From assembly GCA_963735465.1 (NCBI GenBank), contig CAVTLA010000002.1, positions 620,001-684,000 of the forward strand: a DNA stretch of 64,000 bases, in the 5' to 3' direction. The notes under the pieces are model-generated. The model did no database searches. It was given only the letters and a program-made list of their open reading frames with translations, and was not told the DNA's origin. This stretch comes from DASZHJ01 sp963735465. Its GTDB lineage: Bacteria; Pseudomonadota; Alphaproteobacteria; ATCC43930; CGMCC-115725. Positions 16,127-25,524 of the stretch are shown here, piece by piece. Both the position numbers and the translations under genes were made by a program. Position 1 is the first letter of the stretch. Every line of letters starts with the position of its first letter.

Positions 16127-19003
16127 CTATTCGGGTGAAAACTGGGCCAACAACTCCTTTGCCGTGTTCAAATCGAGGGTCCCATGGCCTTCGACGAACC
16201 CGCCATGGACGCCCCGCAGCAGGTCACGCGCCTCGCCGAACCGCCGCTGCCCGCGTCGCAGCCGGGCAAGACTGGTGGCGGCGCGCAGCTCCCACGCCGG
16301 AGCATGCTGCCGCCGAGCGAGCTCGAGCGCATTCACAAAATCCGCTTCCGCTGTCGCCGCAGCGCCCTCGGCGCCGCTTTGCAGCAGGATTTGGCCTCTG
16401 ATGCGCAGCAGCTCTGCCGTGCACCAGTGTCCCTGGTCGCGCTCGGACCGTTCGATCGCAGCGCCGATCACCGCCAATCCCTGCGCGAATTCGCCGGCCG
16501 CCGCCAAGGCTTCGGCCAGTGCACATTGGGCCGCCACGAGAAACTGGCCGAAGCCGGATTTGAGCAGCTGACCGACACCGGCACGAAGCCGCAGCAGGCC
16601 CGCCGCCGGATCGCCGCGCCTGGCGAGCAATTCGCCCTCGAAGCACATGCCATGGGCATGCCAATTGTCCAGGACATCCCTGGCCGTCTGATTCAGCAGC
16701 ATCGCCGTATACCGCTCTGCCGCCGCAAGGTCGCCGACCAGGAATGCGATCGGACATGCCGCCCCGGCAAGCGCGTTGCATAGCGAGAGCGGGTGATTGA
16801 TCTGAAGCGCCTCGTCCATGTTGGCTTCGGTGATGCGCAAGGCTTGATCCGCAAACCCCTGCAGCCAAAGTATGCGCGCATGATACATGCGTGCGAGCAC
16901 GAGCTGGTCGGATTGAAATCGAACCGTATGCGAGCGGCGCATCGGCGCGACATAGGCCCCGAGCATCCGCTCGATATGAGTCCTTGCCCCGGTTTGGTCT
17001 CCGAGGAAGTGCAGCGTGGCGCCGAGCAGTCGGTCGCCGACCAGCTGGTCATTGGCCTCGGCCTTGCTTGCCGCAAGATCCGAATATCGCCTCGCGTAGG
17101 TCAACCCTTCTCGAAATTCCGCCCGGTTCACGCAAGATCCCCACAATCCCCAAAGGGCGCGCAGCCGATAGTCGGTATCGTCCAGCGCCTCCGCGATCTC
17201 CAAAGCGGTCTTCCAGGCCGCGAAGGGGTCGTGGGCGGAATACGCATCGAGCTGCGACAAGGCTATCGCCGCGTAGAGTTGCATCCTCTGCCGATCGTCT
17301 TTGTCCGCTGCCTCCTCAAACGTGCTCAATGCACGTTCCGTCCGCACTCGGCACTCCTCCAGCAGCGACATCTCGAACCACAGCGGCAGGGCCGCGACGG
17401 TCAAAGCGATACCGATCGCGTCGTCGCCGGCGGGCGAATTGGCCCAGTCCAGCGCCGCTCGCACGTCATCGATATAAGGAGCGTAAGTCGCGAGCCATTC
17501 GGCCGTGAGCCGTGTCTCCCATTCGGCTCTGGCCGTTTCGATCAAATCACGGTGGTACTCCGCGTGGCGCCGCGAGAGGCTTTGGAGCTCGCCAGCTTCG
17601 GTCAGCTTGTTCAGAGCATAGGCCCGTATCGTCTCGAGCAGCCGCCAGCGGCGGGCCGACGCCGATCCATCCAACGTCACGAGCGATTTGGTGACGAGAT
17701 TCCCGATGTCTTCCACCGCGGCTGACGCGTCGGCGCCGGCGTCGCTGGTGACAGCGGTTGCCGCCTCGAGCGTGAATCCGGCGGGAAACACCGCCAACCG
17801 GCGCAGCAGGCGCCGTTCCGGCTCCGGCAGCAGCTCATAGCTCCAATCCAGGGTCGCGCGGAGGGTCTGGTGCCGCGGCAGCGCCGTTCGGCGGCCACCG
17901 ACCAGGAATCCGAAGCGATCATCCAAGCGCGAGGCTACCTGCCGGACGCCGATCGCGGCGGCGTGAGCCGCCGCAAATTCGATGGCGAGCGGGATGCCGT
18001 CGAGGCGCCGGCAGATATCGGCAACCGCCGACAGGTTCTTTCCGTCCCGCAAAAAGCCCGAGTGCAGCCCGCTTGTCCTGGCGATGAACAGCTGCACCGC
18101 GCTGTGCTCCAGGACATCGCCGGGCGCCTCCTGGTGTGGGGGCGGCACATCCAGCGACGGAACGAGATAGACGTACTCGCCGTCGATCCGCAGGGTCTCC
18201 CGGCTCGTTGCAAGAATGGACGTATGCGGGCACATGCGCGCGAGCGTCTCCGCCAATGTGGCCGCCGCATCTACGACGTGCTCGCAGTTGTCGAGGACAA
18301 GCAGAAGCTTCCGTTCTCCGATGGCGCGAGCCACGAACTCCGGCGAAATCTCGGCGCCGCGCATCTTCAGGCCGAGGACGCCCGCGACCGCGGATGGCAC
18401 CAGGCCGGGATCCGACAGCGGGGCCAGCTCGACCAGCCAGCCGTCGCCCTGGAAGGTGGGGAACAGGCTGCGGGCAATCTCCAGCGCCAGGGTCGTCTTT
18501 CCGATTCCACCGGGCCCGGTCAGCGTGACCACGCGATACGCCGATAGAAGATCCCGCAGATGCGGCATGGCAACGGTTCTGCCGATCAACCCGGATCCCG
18601 CCACGGGCAAATTGGTCAGAAATGGCCGCGCAGGCGCTCGCGCCGGTGCGGGAGCGACCGGCTCCGCCGACGCGCTCTCTCGCCGAGCAGACCAGTCACC
18701 GAGAAGGCGATAGCCATGACCGGGTACGGTCCTCAGCATGTCCCGATCCGGGCCGAGCGCCTTGCGAATCGCGGATATGTGAACCTGGAGCGTATTTTCC
18801 TCGACGATCGTGCCCGGCCACACACGACCCATCATGTCGTCCTTGATGACCAGCTCTCCGGCCGACTGGACCAGAATTTCGATGATCTCGAATGCGCGGC
18901 CCCCCAGGGGCACAGGCATCCCACGCGCCCGCAGTTCACGCCGGACGAGGTCGACCTCCCACTGTCCGGACACGAAGATTTGTTTTTGACCTTGTGCAGC
19001 CAC
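16127..19003 (-). CDS. OmpR-type winged-helix regulator fused to NB-ARC-like ATPase and TPR-like region (COG3903)
   Basis: 958-residue signal-transduction ATPase of the AfsR/SARP-like COG3903 group. Residues about 10-100 form a Trans_reg_C winged helix (GRAFEIIEILVQSAGELVIKDDMMGRVWPG...IRKALGPD...TVPGHGYRL). The Walker A is GPGGIGKT at 163-170, the Walker B is KLLLVLDNCEHV at about 232-243, and the GIPLAIEFAAA sensor follows. The C-terminal half is helical and TPR-like. It is divergent from the multicopper oxidase gene (172-bp gap) and may control it. Base composition looks lower in GC than the flanks, suggesting transfer. Confidence 0.85.
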   Translation of the reverse strand: MAAQGQKQIFVSGQWEVDLVRRELRARGMPVPLGGRAFEIIEILVQSAGELVIKDDMMGRVWPGTIVEENTLQVHISAIRKALGPDRDMLRTVPGHGYRLLGDWSARRESASAEPVAPAPARAPARPFLTNLPVAGSGLIGRTVAMPHLRDLLSAYRVVTLTGPGGIGKTTLALEIARSLFPTFQGDGWLVELAPLSDPGLVPSAVAGVLGLKMRGAEISPEFVARAIGERKLLLVLDNCEHVVDAAATLAETLARMCPHTSILATSRETLRIDGEYVYLVPSLDVPPPHQEAPGDVLEHSAVQLFIARTSGLHSGFLRDGKNLSAVADICRRLDGIPLAIEFAAAHAAAIGVRQVASRLDDRFGFLVGGRRTALPRHQTLRATLDWSYELLPEPERRLLRRLAVFPAGFTLEAATAVTSDAGADASAAVEDIGNLVTKSLVTLDGSASARRWRLLETIRAYALNKLTEAGELQSLSRRHAEYHRDLIETARAEWETRLTAEWLATYAPYIDDVRAALDWANSPAGDDAIGIALTVAALPLWFEMSLLEECRVRTERALSTFEEAADKDDRQRMQLYAAIALSQLDAYSAHDPFAAWKTALEIAEALDDTDYRLRALWGLWGSCVNRAEFREGLTYARRYSDLAASKAEANDQLVGDRLLGATLHFLGDQTGARTHIERMLGAYVAPMRRSHTVRFQSDQLVLARMYHARILWLQGFADQALRITEANMDEALQINHPLSLCNALAGAACPIAFLVGDLAAAERYTAMLLNQTARDVLDNWHAHGMCFEGELLARRGDPAAGLLRLRAGVGQLLKSGFGQFLVAAQCALAEALAAAGEFAQGLAVIGAAIERSERDQGHWCTAELLRIRGQILLQSGAEGAAATAEADFVNALELARRQHAPAWELRAATSLARLRRGQRRFGEARDLLRGVHGGFVEGHGTLDLNTAKELLAQFSPE

Positions 19004-19175
19004 CCGCGCACCGGCACCTGGAATTCGCAGCTATTATGCAGAATATCTGGCACTCGCAAGGATTAAGCAAACGCCGCAATCCCCGACGAGCATCACCGTC
19101 GCCACAGCTTAGCTCCTGTCCTGGAATGGGCCGGCCGCGCCCGTGGACGTGCGGCAGAGAAGGGAGCGGCGACCG

Positions 19176-20639
19176 ATGCGGATTGCCCGTCAACCATCGG
19201 GCTGGGACTGCGGGCCCGGACGCTGGGACCGGCGAAGTTTCCTGAAGGCGCTCGGACGCGCGGGGCTTGTCGCCGCGTCGGCACCGGCGCTGCTGCGGTC
19301 CGGCCGGGCCGTGGCGGAAGACCGCCAGGCGCTGATCCAGCCGCCGCAGATTCGCGGCGAGAACGGTGTCCTCGCGGCGACCATTACCGCAGCGCCGGGC
19401 CGCGTGCAGCTCGGCGACTATGCCTTTCCCGGTTTCCTCTACAACGGCGCCTATATGCCGCCGGTGCTGCGCCCCCGGCTTGGCGACACGATGCGGATCA
19501 CCTTCGTCAACAATCTGCCCGACGATCCCTCCAACCTGCATTTCCACGGCATGAGCGTGTCGCCGAAGGGCAACAGCGACAACGTCTTCGTCCATGTGCA
19601 TCCGGGCCAGCGCTTCGACTACGAGGTGCGCATTCCCGCCGCCGACCGCCAGCGGCAAGGCCTGTTCTGGTATCACCCGCACGCCCACGGCGTCGTCGCC
19701 AAGCAGATTCTGGGCGGCATGTCCGGCGGACTCGTCGTGGACGGCTCGGAGCAGATCTTCCCGATTCTGAAGGACATGCCGGAGCGGCTTCTTCTCATCA
19801 AGCATGCGGAGCTCGGCGAGGACAACGAGATCATCTCCATCAACGGCCAGCTCAATCCCGTGGTGCCGATCCGGCCCGGCGAGATGCAGTTCTGGCGCAT
19901 CGCCAATATCGGCGCCACGCTCTTCATCAAGTTCCGGATCGCGGGCATGCCGCTTTACGTCCTGGCGACAGACGGGCATTTCCTGTCCCGGCCGCGGGAG
20001 ATGACCGAGTTCTTCCTCGGCCCGGGCCAGCGGATCGACGCGATCGCGATCGGCCCGCCGGCGGGCGAGTACGAGATGCGGACCATCTCGTTCCAGAACG
20101 AGGCGTGGAAGGCGCCGGATCCGGTGCGGCAGATGGCAACGGTCGTCTCCGGCGGATCAGGCGCGTCGGCGGGGAGCGCCCTCGCCGAGGTGCGGGGCCA
20201 GCGCGCCGCGGGCCCGCGCTGGCTTGACGAGGTGCGCAGCACCCCGATCGCCCGCCGGCGGAGGCTGGTATATTCCCGCACGCCCGACCGGCGCATGTTC
20301 ATGATCGACGGCCGCGTCATGGACGAGAACCGTGTCGACCAGACGGTGAAACTCGGCGACACCGAGGAGTGGACGATCGTCAACACCGACCAGCAGTATC
20401 ACAGCTTCCACATCCATCAGACCGGCTTCCTGGTTACCGAGGTCAACGGTGTCCGCCAGGAAAGCGAGGACAGCCTGCGCGACACCTTCTCCACGCCGCC
20501 GGCGACGGCGGCCGGGCCCGGCATCCTGAAGGTGGTCATCCCCTTCACCGATCCCGTCATCGTCGGCCGCTTCGTCTACCACTGTCACGCGGTCGATCAC
20601 GAGGACAAGGGGATGATGGGCATCGTCGAGGTCGTCTGA
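19176..20639 (+). CDS. Tat-exported multicopper oxidase (laccase-like)
   Basis: 487-residue periplasmic multicopper oxidase. A Tat signal is visible in WDRRSFLKALGRAGLVAASAPALL. All four copper motifs are present: HFHGMSV, WYHPHAHG, YHSFHIHQTGF and the type-1 centre YHCHAVDHEDKGMMGIVEVV. The axial ligand region has Met, consistent with a laccase or CueO/SpoA-like enzyme. ATG 19176 follows AAGGGAG by 8 bp; an upstream ATG at 19143 is in frame but lacks a good site. It is divergent from the COG3903 regulator. The substrate (phenols, Cu(I) or other metal) is not decidable. Confidence 0.9.
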   Translation: MRIARQPSGWDCGPGRWDRRSFLKALGRAGLVAASAPALLRSGRAVAEDRQALIQPPQIRGENGVLAATITAAPGRVQLGDYAFPGFLYNGAYMPPVLRPRLGDTMRITFVNNLPDDPSNLHFHGMSVSPKGNSDNVFVHVHPGQRFDYEVRIPAADRQRQGLFWYHPHAHGVVAKQILGGMSGGLVVDGSEQIFPILKDMPERLLLIKHAELGEDNEIISINGQLNPVVPIRPGEMQFWRIANIGATLFIKFRIAGMPLYVLATDGHFLSRPREMTEFFLGPGQRIDAIAIGPPAGEYEMRTISFQNEAWKAPDPVRQMATVVSGGSGASAGSALAEVRGQRAAGPRWLDEVRSTPIARRRRLVYSRTPDRRMFMIDGRVMDENRVDQTVKLGDTEEWTIVNTDQQYHSFHIHQTGFLVTEVNGVRQESEDSLRDTFSTPPATAAGPGILKVVIPFTDPVIVGRFVYHCHAVDHEDKGMMGIVEVV

Positions 20640-20679
20640 CCGACAACCCCTCCCCCACCGGATCGCCGCGGCGGCGGCC

Positions 20680-20707
20680 GCACCCCCTGAGCCGGCTCAG
20701 GGGGTGC
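20680..20707. terminator. Perfect 28-bp palindrome downstream of multicopper oxidase
   Basis: A perfect inverted repeat (half-site GCACCCCCTGAGCC) lies 40 bp past the oxidase stop. It forms a very stable hairpin. There is no U-tract, so it would be an atypical terminator or mRNA-stabilising hairpin. It abuts the right copy of the 52-bp repeat. Confidence 0.5.
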
Positions 20708-20709
20708 CG

Positions 20710-20761
20710 CATATCTCCAACCTCGTGTTAACCAAGCTCCATCCAGGATGCGCCACAATCT
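20710..20761 (+). repeat. 52-bp direct repeat, right copy
   Basis: Partner of 16068-16119 (40 of 52 identical, no gaps, same orientation). It begins 2 bp after the 28-bp palindrome and lies 50 bp upstream of the unknown membrane protein gene. Confidence 0.6.
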
Positions 20762-20811
20762 ACCGCGATTGATAGAGCGGCCTCGCCCGCCAAGATCCGC
20801 GATCGCCCACG

Positions 20812-21723
20812 ATGAACCAGCAAGACCCCAATTCCTCGGAACACTTCCCCCGCCCGCTCGATTGGACGACCTGGCTCCTCTGGGTCATGGTCTGCGGGGC
20901 GTCGCCGGTATTCAACGCCATCGTGGACACGGCGTTCAACAAGCAGATCTCCGCGATGGACCCCCGCGGCAAACTAATCGGCAATCTTCTCATCGCTACC
21001 GTCCTGTTAGTGCCAATTCTGTCGCCTTTCCTGCAGTGGCTTGTGCTTCGGCGGATGGCGCCGCGATTGGGGTTTGGATTCTGGTTCGCCGGTCTCTTGG
21101 CGGCGTGCGTCGTGTGGATGGTTCTCTTAACCCTCGCCGAAAAGTCAGGCGTGGGCCTGAAAGATTTCGCATCCCATCGCGGCCTCTTGTTCGGCAATGC
21201 AATCCGGTGGCAATCGACGAGAACGGTGATGCCGGTTGCCCATTTGCTGAAATTGCCGTGGGACACTCTCCTGCCTTGGGCAGCGGCGACGTGCGGTCTG
21301 ACTTCGCTCATTCCCATTTGGATCCTGAGCAGAAGGTCGGATCGATCGTGGCATTCTCTCCTGATTGCAGCCATGGCTGGAGCCTGCGCCGCCGCGATCG
21401 TGGAGCAGCTCTACAATATCTATGGACCCCACCGGATCTTCGGCAGCTACGAGCCGCTTAACGGCGCCTCGTGGCTTGAACGTATTTGCGAATTAATATC
21501 GCGAGCGGGCGCGGGTGCTTCCTGGGGCGCGGCAAGCGCGCTTGTCCTCGTCCTGCTGTCGCGATCGGTGAAAATCGAAACGGGAATGACGCCTCGCCCG
21601 TTGGCAACCGATCGTCCCGCCGGATTAATGGCGATGGCGCTCGCCCTGGCCGTGATTGCGACATCGCCGCCATTTGTCGTCTATCTCGTGCGATCTCTGG
21701 GCATCTTACGCCTGACGCCATAG
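20812..21723 (+). CDS. Polytopic membrane protein of unknown function
   Basis: 303 residues with about six or seven hydrophobic helices: WTTWLLWVMVCGA, LIATVLLVPILSPFLQWLV, FGFWFAGLLAACVVWMVLL, WAAATCGLTSLIPIWIL, LLIAAMAGACAAAIV, AGASWGAASALVLVLL and LMAMALALAVIATSPPFVVYLV. A polar loop after TM3 and the segment NIYGPHRIFGSYEPLNG are the only distinctive hydrophilic parts. No family recognised. GC content is visibly lower than in the surrounding core genes. It is convergent with the HigA-like gene (11-bp gap). Confidence 0.55.
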   Translation: MNQQDPNSSEHFPRPLDWTTWLLWVMVCGASPVFNAIVDTAFNKQISAMDPRGKLIGNLLIATVLLVPILSPFLQWLVLRRMAPRLGFGFWFAGLLAACVVWMVLLTLAEKSGVGLKDFASHRGLLFGNAIRWQSTRTVMPVAHLLKLPWDTLLPWAAATCGLTSLIPIWILSRRSDRSWHSLLIAAMAGACAAAIVEQLYNIYGPHRIFGSYEPLNGASWLERICELISRAGAGASWGAASALVLVLLSRSVKIETGMTPRPLATDRPAGLMAMALALAVIATSPPFVVYLVRSLGILRLTP

Positions 21724-21734
21724 CGTCTGATCGA

Positions 21735-22034
21735 CTACGCGGCGCGCAGAGCCTTCTGCACGGTCTTAGGTGCGCGATCGATGACCAGGAGATAGGCGCG
21801 AGCTGGACCCTCCGGCTGCTGCTTCCCTTGTTCCCAGTGACGCAGCGTGTTGATGCTGAAGCCGAACTCGCCGGCGAATTCTTCCTGCGTCATGCCGAGC
21901 TTGGTCCGGATCGCGTGCACGTCGACCCGCCGCGGCACATGCACGCGGGACTTGCCCTTGTCTGTCTCGCCCCTGGCATAGGCGAGAGCCTGGTTGAGTC
22001 CGCGACGGATGCTGCTCGCCACCGATTTGCTCAT
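21735..22034 (-). CDS. Orphan HigA/NadS-like XRE antitoxin-type regulator
   Basis: 99-residue DNA-binding protein. The C-terminal HTH is VHAIRTKLGMTQEEFAGEFGFSINTLRHWEQGKQQPEGPARAYLLVI, the pattern of HigA/NadS-type antitoxins, preceded by a short basic N-terminus. These normally pair with an upstream RelE/HigB-like toxin, but only about 40 bp separate its start from the end of the xdh-like gene and no toxin frame is present. It is either a stranded antitoxin or a stand-alone repressor. Confidence 0.8.
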   Translation of the reverse strand: MSKSVASSIRRGLNQALAYARGETDKGKSRVHVPRRVDVHAIRTKLGMTQEEFAGEFGFSINTLRHWEQGKQQPEGPARAYLLVIDRAPKTVQKALRAA

Positions 22035-22073
22035 CGGCCTTAGTAGTTCATTGGACTAGTTACGGCAAGTTCC

Positions 22074-24401
22074 TCACCGGATCGCCGCCCAGATCCTGGC
22101 CGCGGTCAGCGGCATCTGGATCGTGTCCGCGCGGTCGGCATGGCCGTTGCGGGCCGAGCGCGTCGGCGACGGCGTTCACGACGGCGGGCGTGGCGCCGAT
22201 GGTGCCGAGCTCGCCCACGCCCTTGACGCCGAGCGGATTGGTGCGGCAGGGCATCGACTGGTCGAGGATGTGCTCGAATTTCTCGATGACAGCGGCGCGC
22301 GGCATCGCGTAGTCCATGAAGCTGGCGGTGAGGGCCTGGCCGGACTCCGCGTCGTAGATCATGTGCTCGCATCAGCGCCTGGCCGATGCCCTGCACCGCG
22401 CCGCCGTCGAGCTGGCCGCGCACGATCATGGGATTGACCACGCGGCCGACGTCGTTGGCCGAGACATAGGAGACGATCTCGACGGCGCCGGTCTCGGGAT
22501 CGATCTCGACCTCGCAGATGTGGGCGCCGTTGGGCCAGCTCGGCCCGTCCACCTTGCTGGTGACATCGACGAAGATGCGCTGCTCGCGGCTGGCGCTCGG
22601 CCAGCTCGAAGAGGCCGATGGCGCGGTCGGTGCCGGCGATGCGGAAGTCGCCCTCGGCGTAGGTCGAGATCGGCGGCGGCGACCTCGAGCGCGTCGCCGG
22701 CGAGCTCGCTTGCCCGTCGCCACCGCCTTCTCCGAGGCGACCTGGATCGTCGAGCCCGCGGTGAAGAGCGAGCGCGAGCCGGCGCTGCCGAAGCCGGAGC
22801 CGCGGTCGGTGTCGCCCATGACGATGCGGATCTTGTCGATGGGGACGCCGAAGACGTCGACCACGAGCTGCGCGTAGGACGTCGCGATCCCCTGCCCCAT
22901 GGGCATGGTCGCGGCATAGACCTCGATCTCGCCGCTGCCGAGGACGGCGACGGTGACGCGCTCCTCGAAGACGTTGCCGCCGGTCCATTCCAGGAAGGCG
23001 GCGAGGCCGCGGCCGCGCCACTTGCCCCGGGCGCGCGACTGGGCGGCGCGGGCGTCGAACCCACTCCACTTCGCCAGGGCCAGTCCCTGCTCGAGGATCG
23101 AGCCGAACTTGCCGCTGTCATAGGTCTGGCCCATGGCATTCTTATACGGCATCTGCTCGGGCTTGATCAGGTTGCGCCGGCGGATCTCCGCCGGATCGAG
23201 CTTGAGCTGGCGGGCGGCGGCGTCCATCAGGCGCTCGATGATGTAGATCGCCTCCGGCCGCCCGGCGCCGCGATAGGCACCCGTGGGCGCGGTGTTGGTG
23301 AGCACCGCCTGCATGGTGAAGTCGATGGTGCCGATGTCGTAGATGCTGGTCGAGACCCAGGGCCCGATCATCAGCTGGATGATGATCCCGGCGGTGAGCG
23401 GCACCGCGCCGACATTGGCGAGCGTGCGGATGCGATAGGCGAGGATGCGGCCCGCCGCGTCGAGCGCCAGCTCCGCGTGGCTCTCGATGTCGCGGCCGTG
23501 GGTGGAGGCCAGGAATTCCTCGATCCGCTCCGCGGTCCAGCGTCACCGGGCGCTTCAGCTCGCGGGCCGCATAGGCCACCACGATATCCTCGGGATAGAG
23601 CCCGGTCTTCATGCCGAAGCCGCCGCCGACATCGCCGACGATCACGCGGATGCTTTCCTTGGGAATGCCCAGCACCTCGCCCGCCAGCGTGTCGCGCATG
23701 CCCGAGGGCATCTGGCGTGCTGAGGCGAATGGTGAGACGGCCGGTCGCGGCGTCGGGGCTCGCCTGCACGCTCCGCGGCTCGATCGGCGTCGCCGCCACG
23801 CGCTGATTGACGAGATCGATGGCGACGACGTGAGCGGCCTTGGCGAAGGCGGCGTCGGACTCCGCGGCTTGCCGTGACGCATCTGGGCCACGATGTTGCC
23901 GGGAATTTCCGGCGCCAGCAGCGGCGCGTCCTTTGCAGTGGCCTGGGCGATGGTGGTGACGGCGGGCAGCGGCTCGTACTCGACCACGATCGCGTCGAGG
24001 GCGTCCTTCGCCTGGTCCCGGGTCAGGGCGATGACGGCGGCGACGGTCTCGCCGACGAAGCGCACCACCTCATGGGCGAGCGCGCGGCGCGGCGGCGAGG
24101 TGGCGGCGGAGCCGTCCGGCCGCTTGAAGACGTTGAGGATCGGGATCGGCTTCACGCCGGCCTTGACGAGATCGTCGCCGGTGAGGATGGCGACGACGCC
24201 GGGCATCGCCCGCGCCTGGGACGTGTCGATGGAGACGATGCGGGCATGGGCGTGGGGCGAGCGCAGGAAGCAGAGATGGGTCTGGGACGCCAGCATCACG
24301 TCGTCGGTGAACTGGCCGGCCCCCACCAGCAATCCCCGATCCTCGATCCGCGGCACGGCCTTGCCGCTGCCGAAACGTCCGACACTCGTCTCCGCCATCA
24401 T
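22074..24401 (-). CDS. Xanthine dehydrogenase/CO dehydrogenase large-subunit-like molybdoenzyme with eight frame breaks
   Basis: Molybdopterin-binding subunit of the CoxL/XdhB type, about 775 residues if all breaks are repaired. It starts MMAETSVGRFGSGKAVPRIEDRGLLVGAGQFTDD and contains GDVGGGFGMKTGLYPEDI, QAVLTNTAPTGAYRGAGRPEA and, near the end, NPLGVKGVGELGTIGATPAVVNAV. Frame breaks fall near 23869 (one base missing), 23715, 23541, 22709, 22662, 22594, 22370 and 22152 (one base extra each). Each segment is well preserved and no in-frame stop occurs, so the breaks are probably sequence errors. The 2Fe-2S and FAD subunits usually encoded nearby are absent. Substrate unknown. Confidence 0.8.
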
Positions 24402-24566
24402 CGCGCTCAATCTCCGGGGAAAATCTGGGAATTGGGAGGGGGGACGCGGCCGCGAGCGGGCCGCGCCCACCATAGATAGGCAATGCAAGCCGCACGCCAA
24501 GGCATGAGTGCCCGGCGCGGGTCGCAGGCGCGGATTTTCCCTATTTCGTGATCGGGCGGACGGGAA

Positions 24567-24770
24567 CTAGGCGGCGGTGGCCGTGCGGCCGTCCTCGGAA
24601 ACGATGGTGAATCGGATGTAATAATCGTCGACGGTGGCGACCGCGCGCTCGCGCCACTTCTTCACCGCCTCCTCATAGGTAGCGAAGGGCCCGTGCTTTT
24701 CCGCGGTACCCGGCTTTACCTGGGTATGCCGGACATCGAGATATTCGGCGCCAACAACGTAGTATCCCAT
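24567..24770 (-). CDS. DUF4170 protein
   Basis: 67-residue protein from MGYYVVGAEYLDVRHTQ, with GPFATYEEAVKKWRERAVATVDDYYIRFTIV, the core of the alphaproteobacterial DUF4170 family. An in-frame ATG at 24809 would add 13 residues, but the family normally starts at the Met-x-Tyr-x-Val-Val-Gly segment. Function is not known. In related genomes it tends to lie near kdsB/cytochrome c genes, as here, which supports a core-genome location. Confidence 0.75.
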   Translation of the reverse strand: MGYYVVGAEYLDVRHTQVKPGTAEKHGPFATYEEAVKKWRERAVATVDDYYIRFTIVSEDGRTATAA

Positions 24771-24927
24771 CGCTCTGATCCCATTCGCGCAAGGCCGGGC
24801 ATCGCGCACCCGGTCCCGACCAGCCTAGCGCCCAACTCTTAACGATCGATGGCGGACCGTCACTGAGGCATAGGGGCGCACCGCCGCCCGGATGCCGGCA
24901 CTCGCGGCCGGCGACTCTCTATATAGG

Positions 24928-25287
24928 CTAGCGCGCCCGCTCCACAACGACAGCGGTGCCGTAGGCCAGAACCTCGGTCACGCCCTGCATGATCTCGGTG
25001 GCGTCGTAGCGGGCGCCCACGATGGCGTTGGCGCCGAGCCCCGCCGCGTGCTCCAGCATGAGGTCGAAGGCGTGGGTGCGCGTGCGCTCGCAGAGCGAGG
25101 TATAGAGCGTGATGTTGCCGCCGAAGAGCGTCTGCAGACTGGCGCCGATGGTGCCGAAGACCGAGCGCGAGCGGACGACGATGCCGCGGACCACGCCGAG
25201 CGAGCGCACCACGCGGTAGCCCGGCAGCTCGAATGTCGTGGCGACGAGATCGTGGGGGATAAGCGAGGGAGTAGACGTGTCGGTCAT
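24928..25287 (-). CDS. YbjQ/UPF0145 family protein
   Basis: 119-residue protein with the complete YbjQ fold: TTFELPGYRVVRSLGVVRGIVVRSRSV, then AFDLMLEHAAGLGANAIVGARYDAT, then EVLAYGTAVVVE. YbjQ-family proteins form pentameric rings; a heavy-metal-binding role has been suggested but not established. ATG 25287 lies downstream of a CCCGAGGTTGCC site. The following 25288-25524 gap is filled mainly by repeat family B. Confidence 0.88.
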   Translation of the reverse strand: MTDTSTPSLIPHDLVATTFELPGYRVVRSLGVVRGIVVRSRSVFGTIGASLQTLFGGNITLYTSLCERTRTHAFDLMLEHAAGLGANAIVGARYDATEIMQGVTEVLAYGTAVVVERAR

Positions 25288-25356
25288 GGCAACCTCGGGG
25301 GATGGAGAGCAGGCGCTACCATCCTCGCATCGGGGTTGAGAACCTCCTAACGGCCA

Positions 25357-25503
25357 CCCTCACCGTCCCAGCCCTGCGGGCTGGGCCCCTCCCTCTCCCA
25401 CTGACGTGGGCGAGGGGCTTTCAGAGCCTCGCTGATATTTAGCCCCTCGCCCGCGGAGCGGGAGAGGGAGGGACCCGCCGCGCAAGCGGTGGGAGGGTGA
25501 GGG
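25357..25503. repeat. Palindromic repeat family B, copy 1
   Basis: About 147 bp beginning CCCTCACCGTCCC and ending GGAGGGTGAGGG. Nested inverted arms include CCCTCCCTCTCCC / GGGAGAGGGAGGG and CGAGGGGCT / AGCCCCTCG, with small tip hairpins (CAGCCCTGCGGGCTG). A second copy is at 43725-43866. It lies just past the pheA stop. Confidence 0.8.
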
Positions 25504-25524
25504 CGCCGCGCGAGCGGCGAGACC

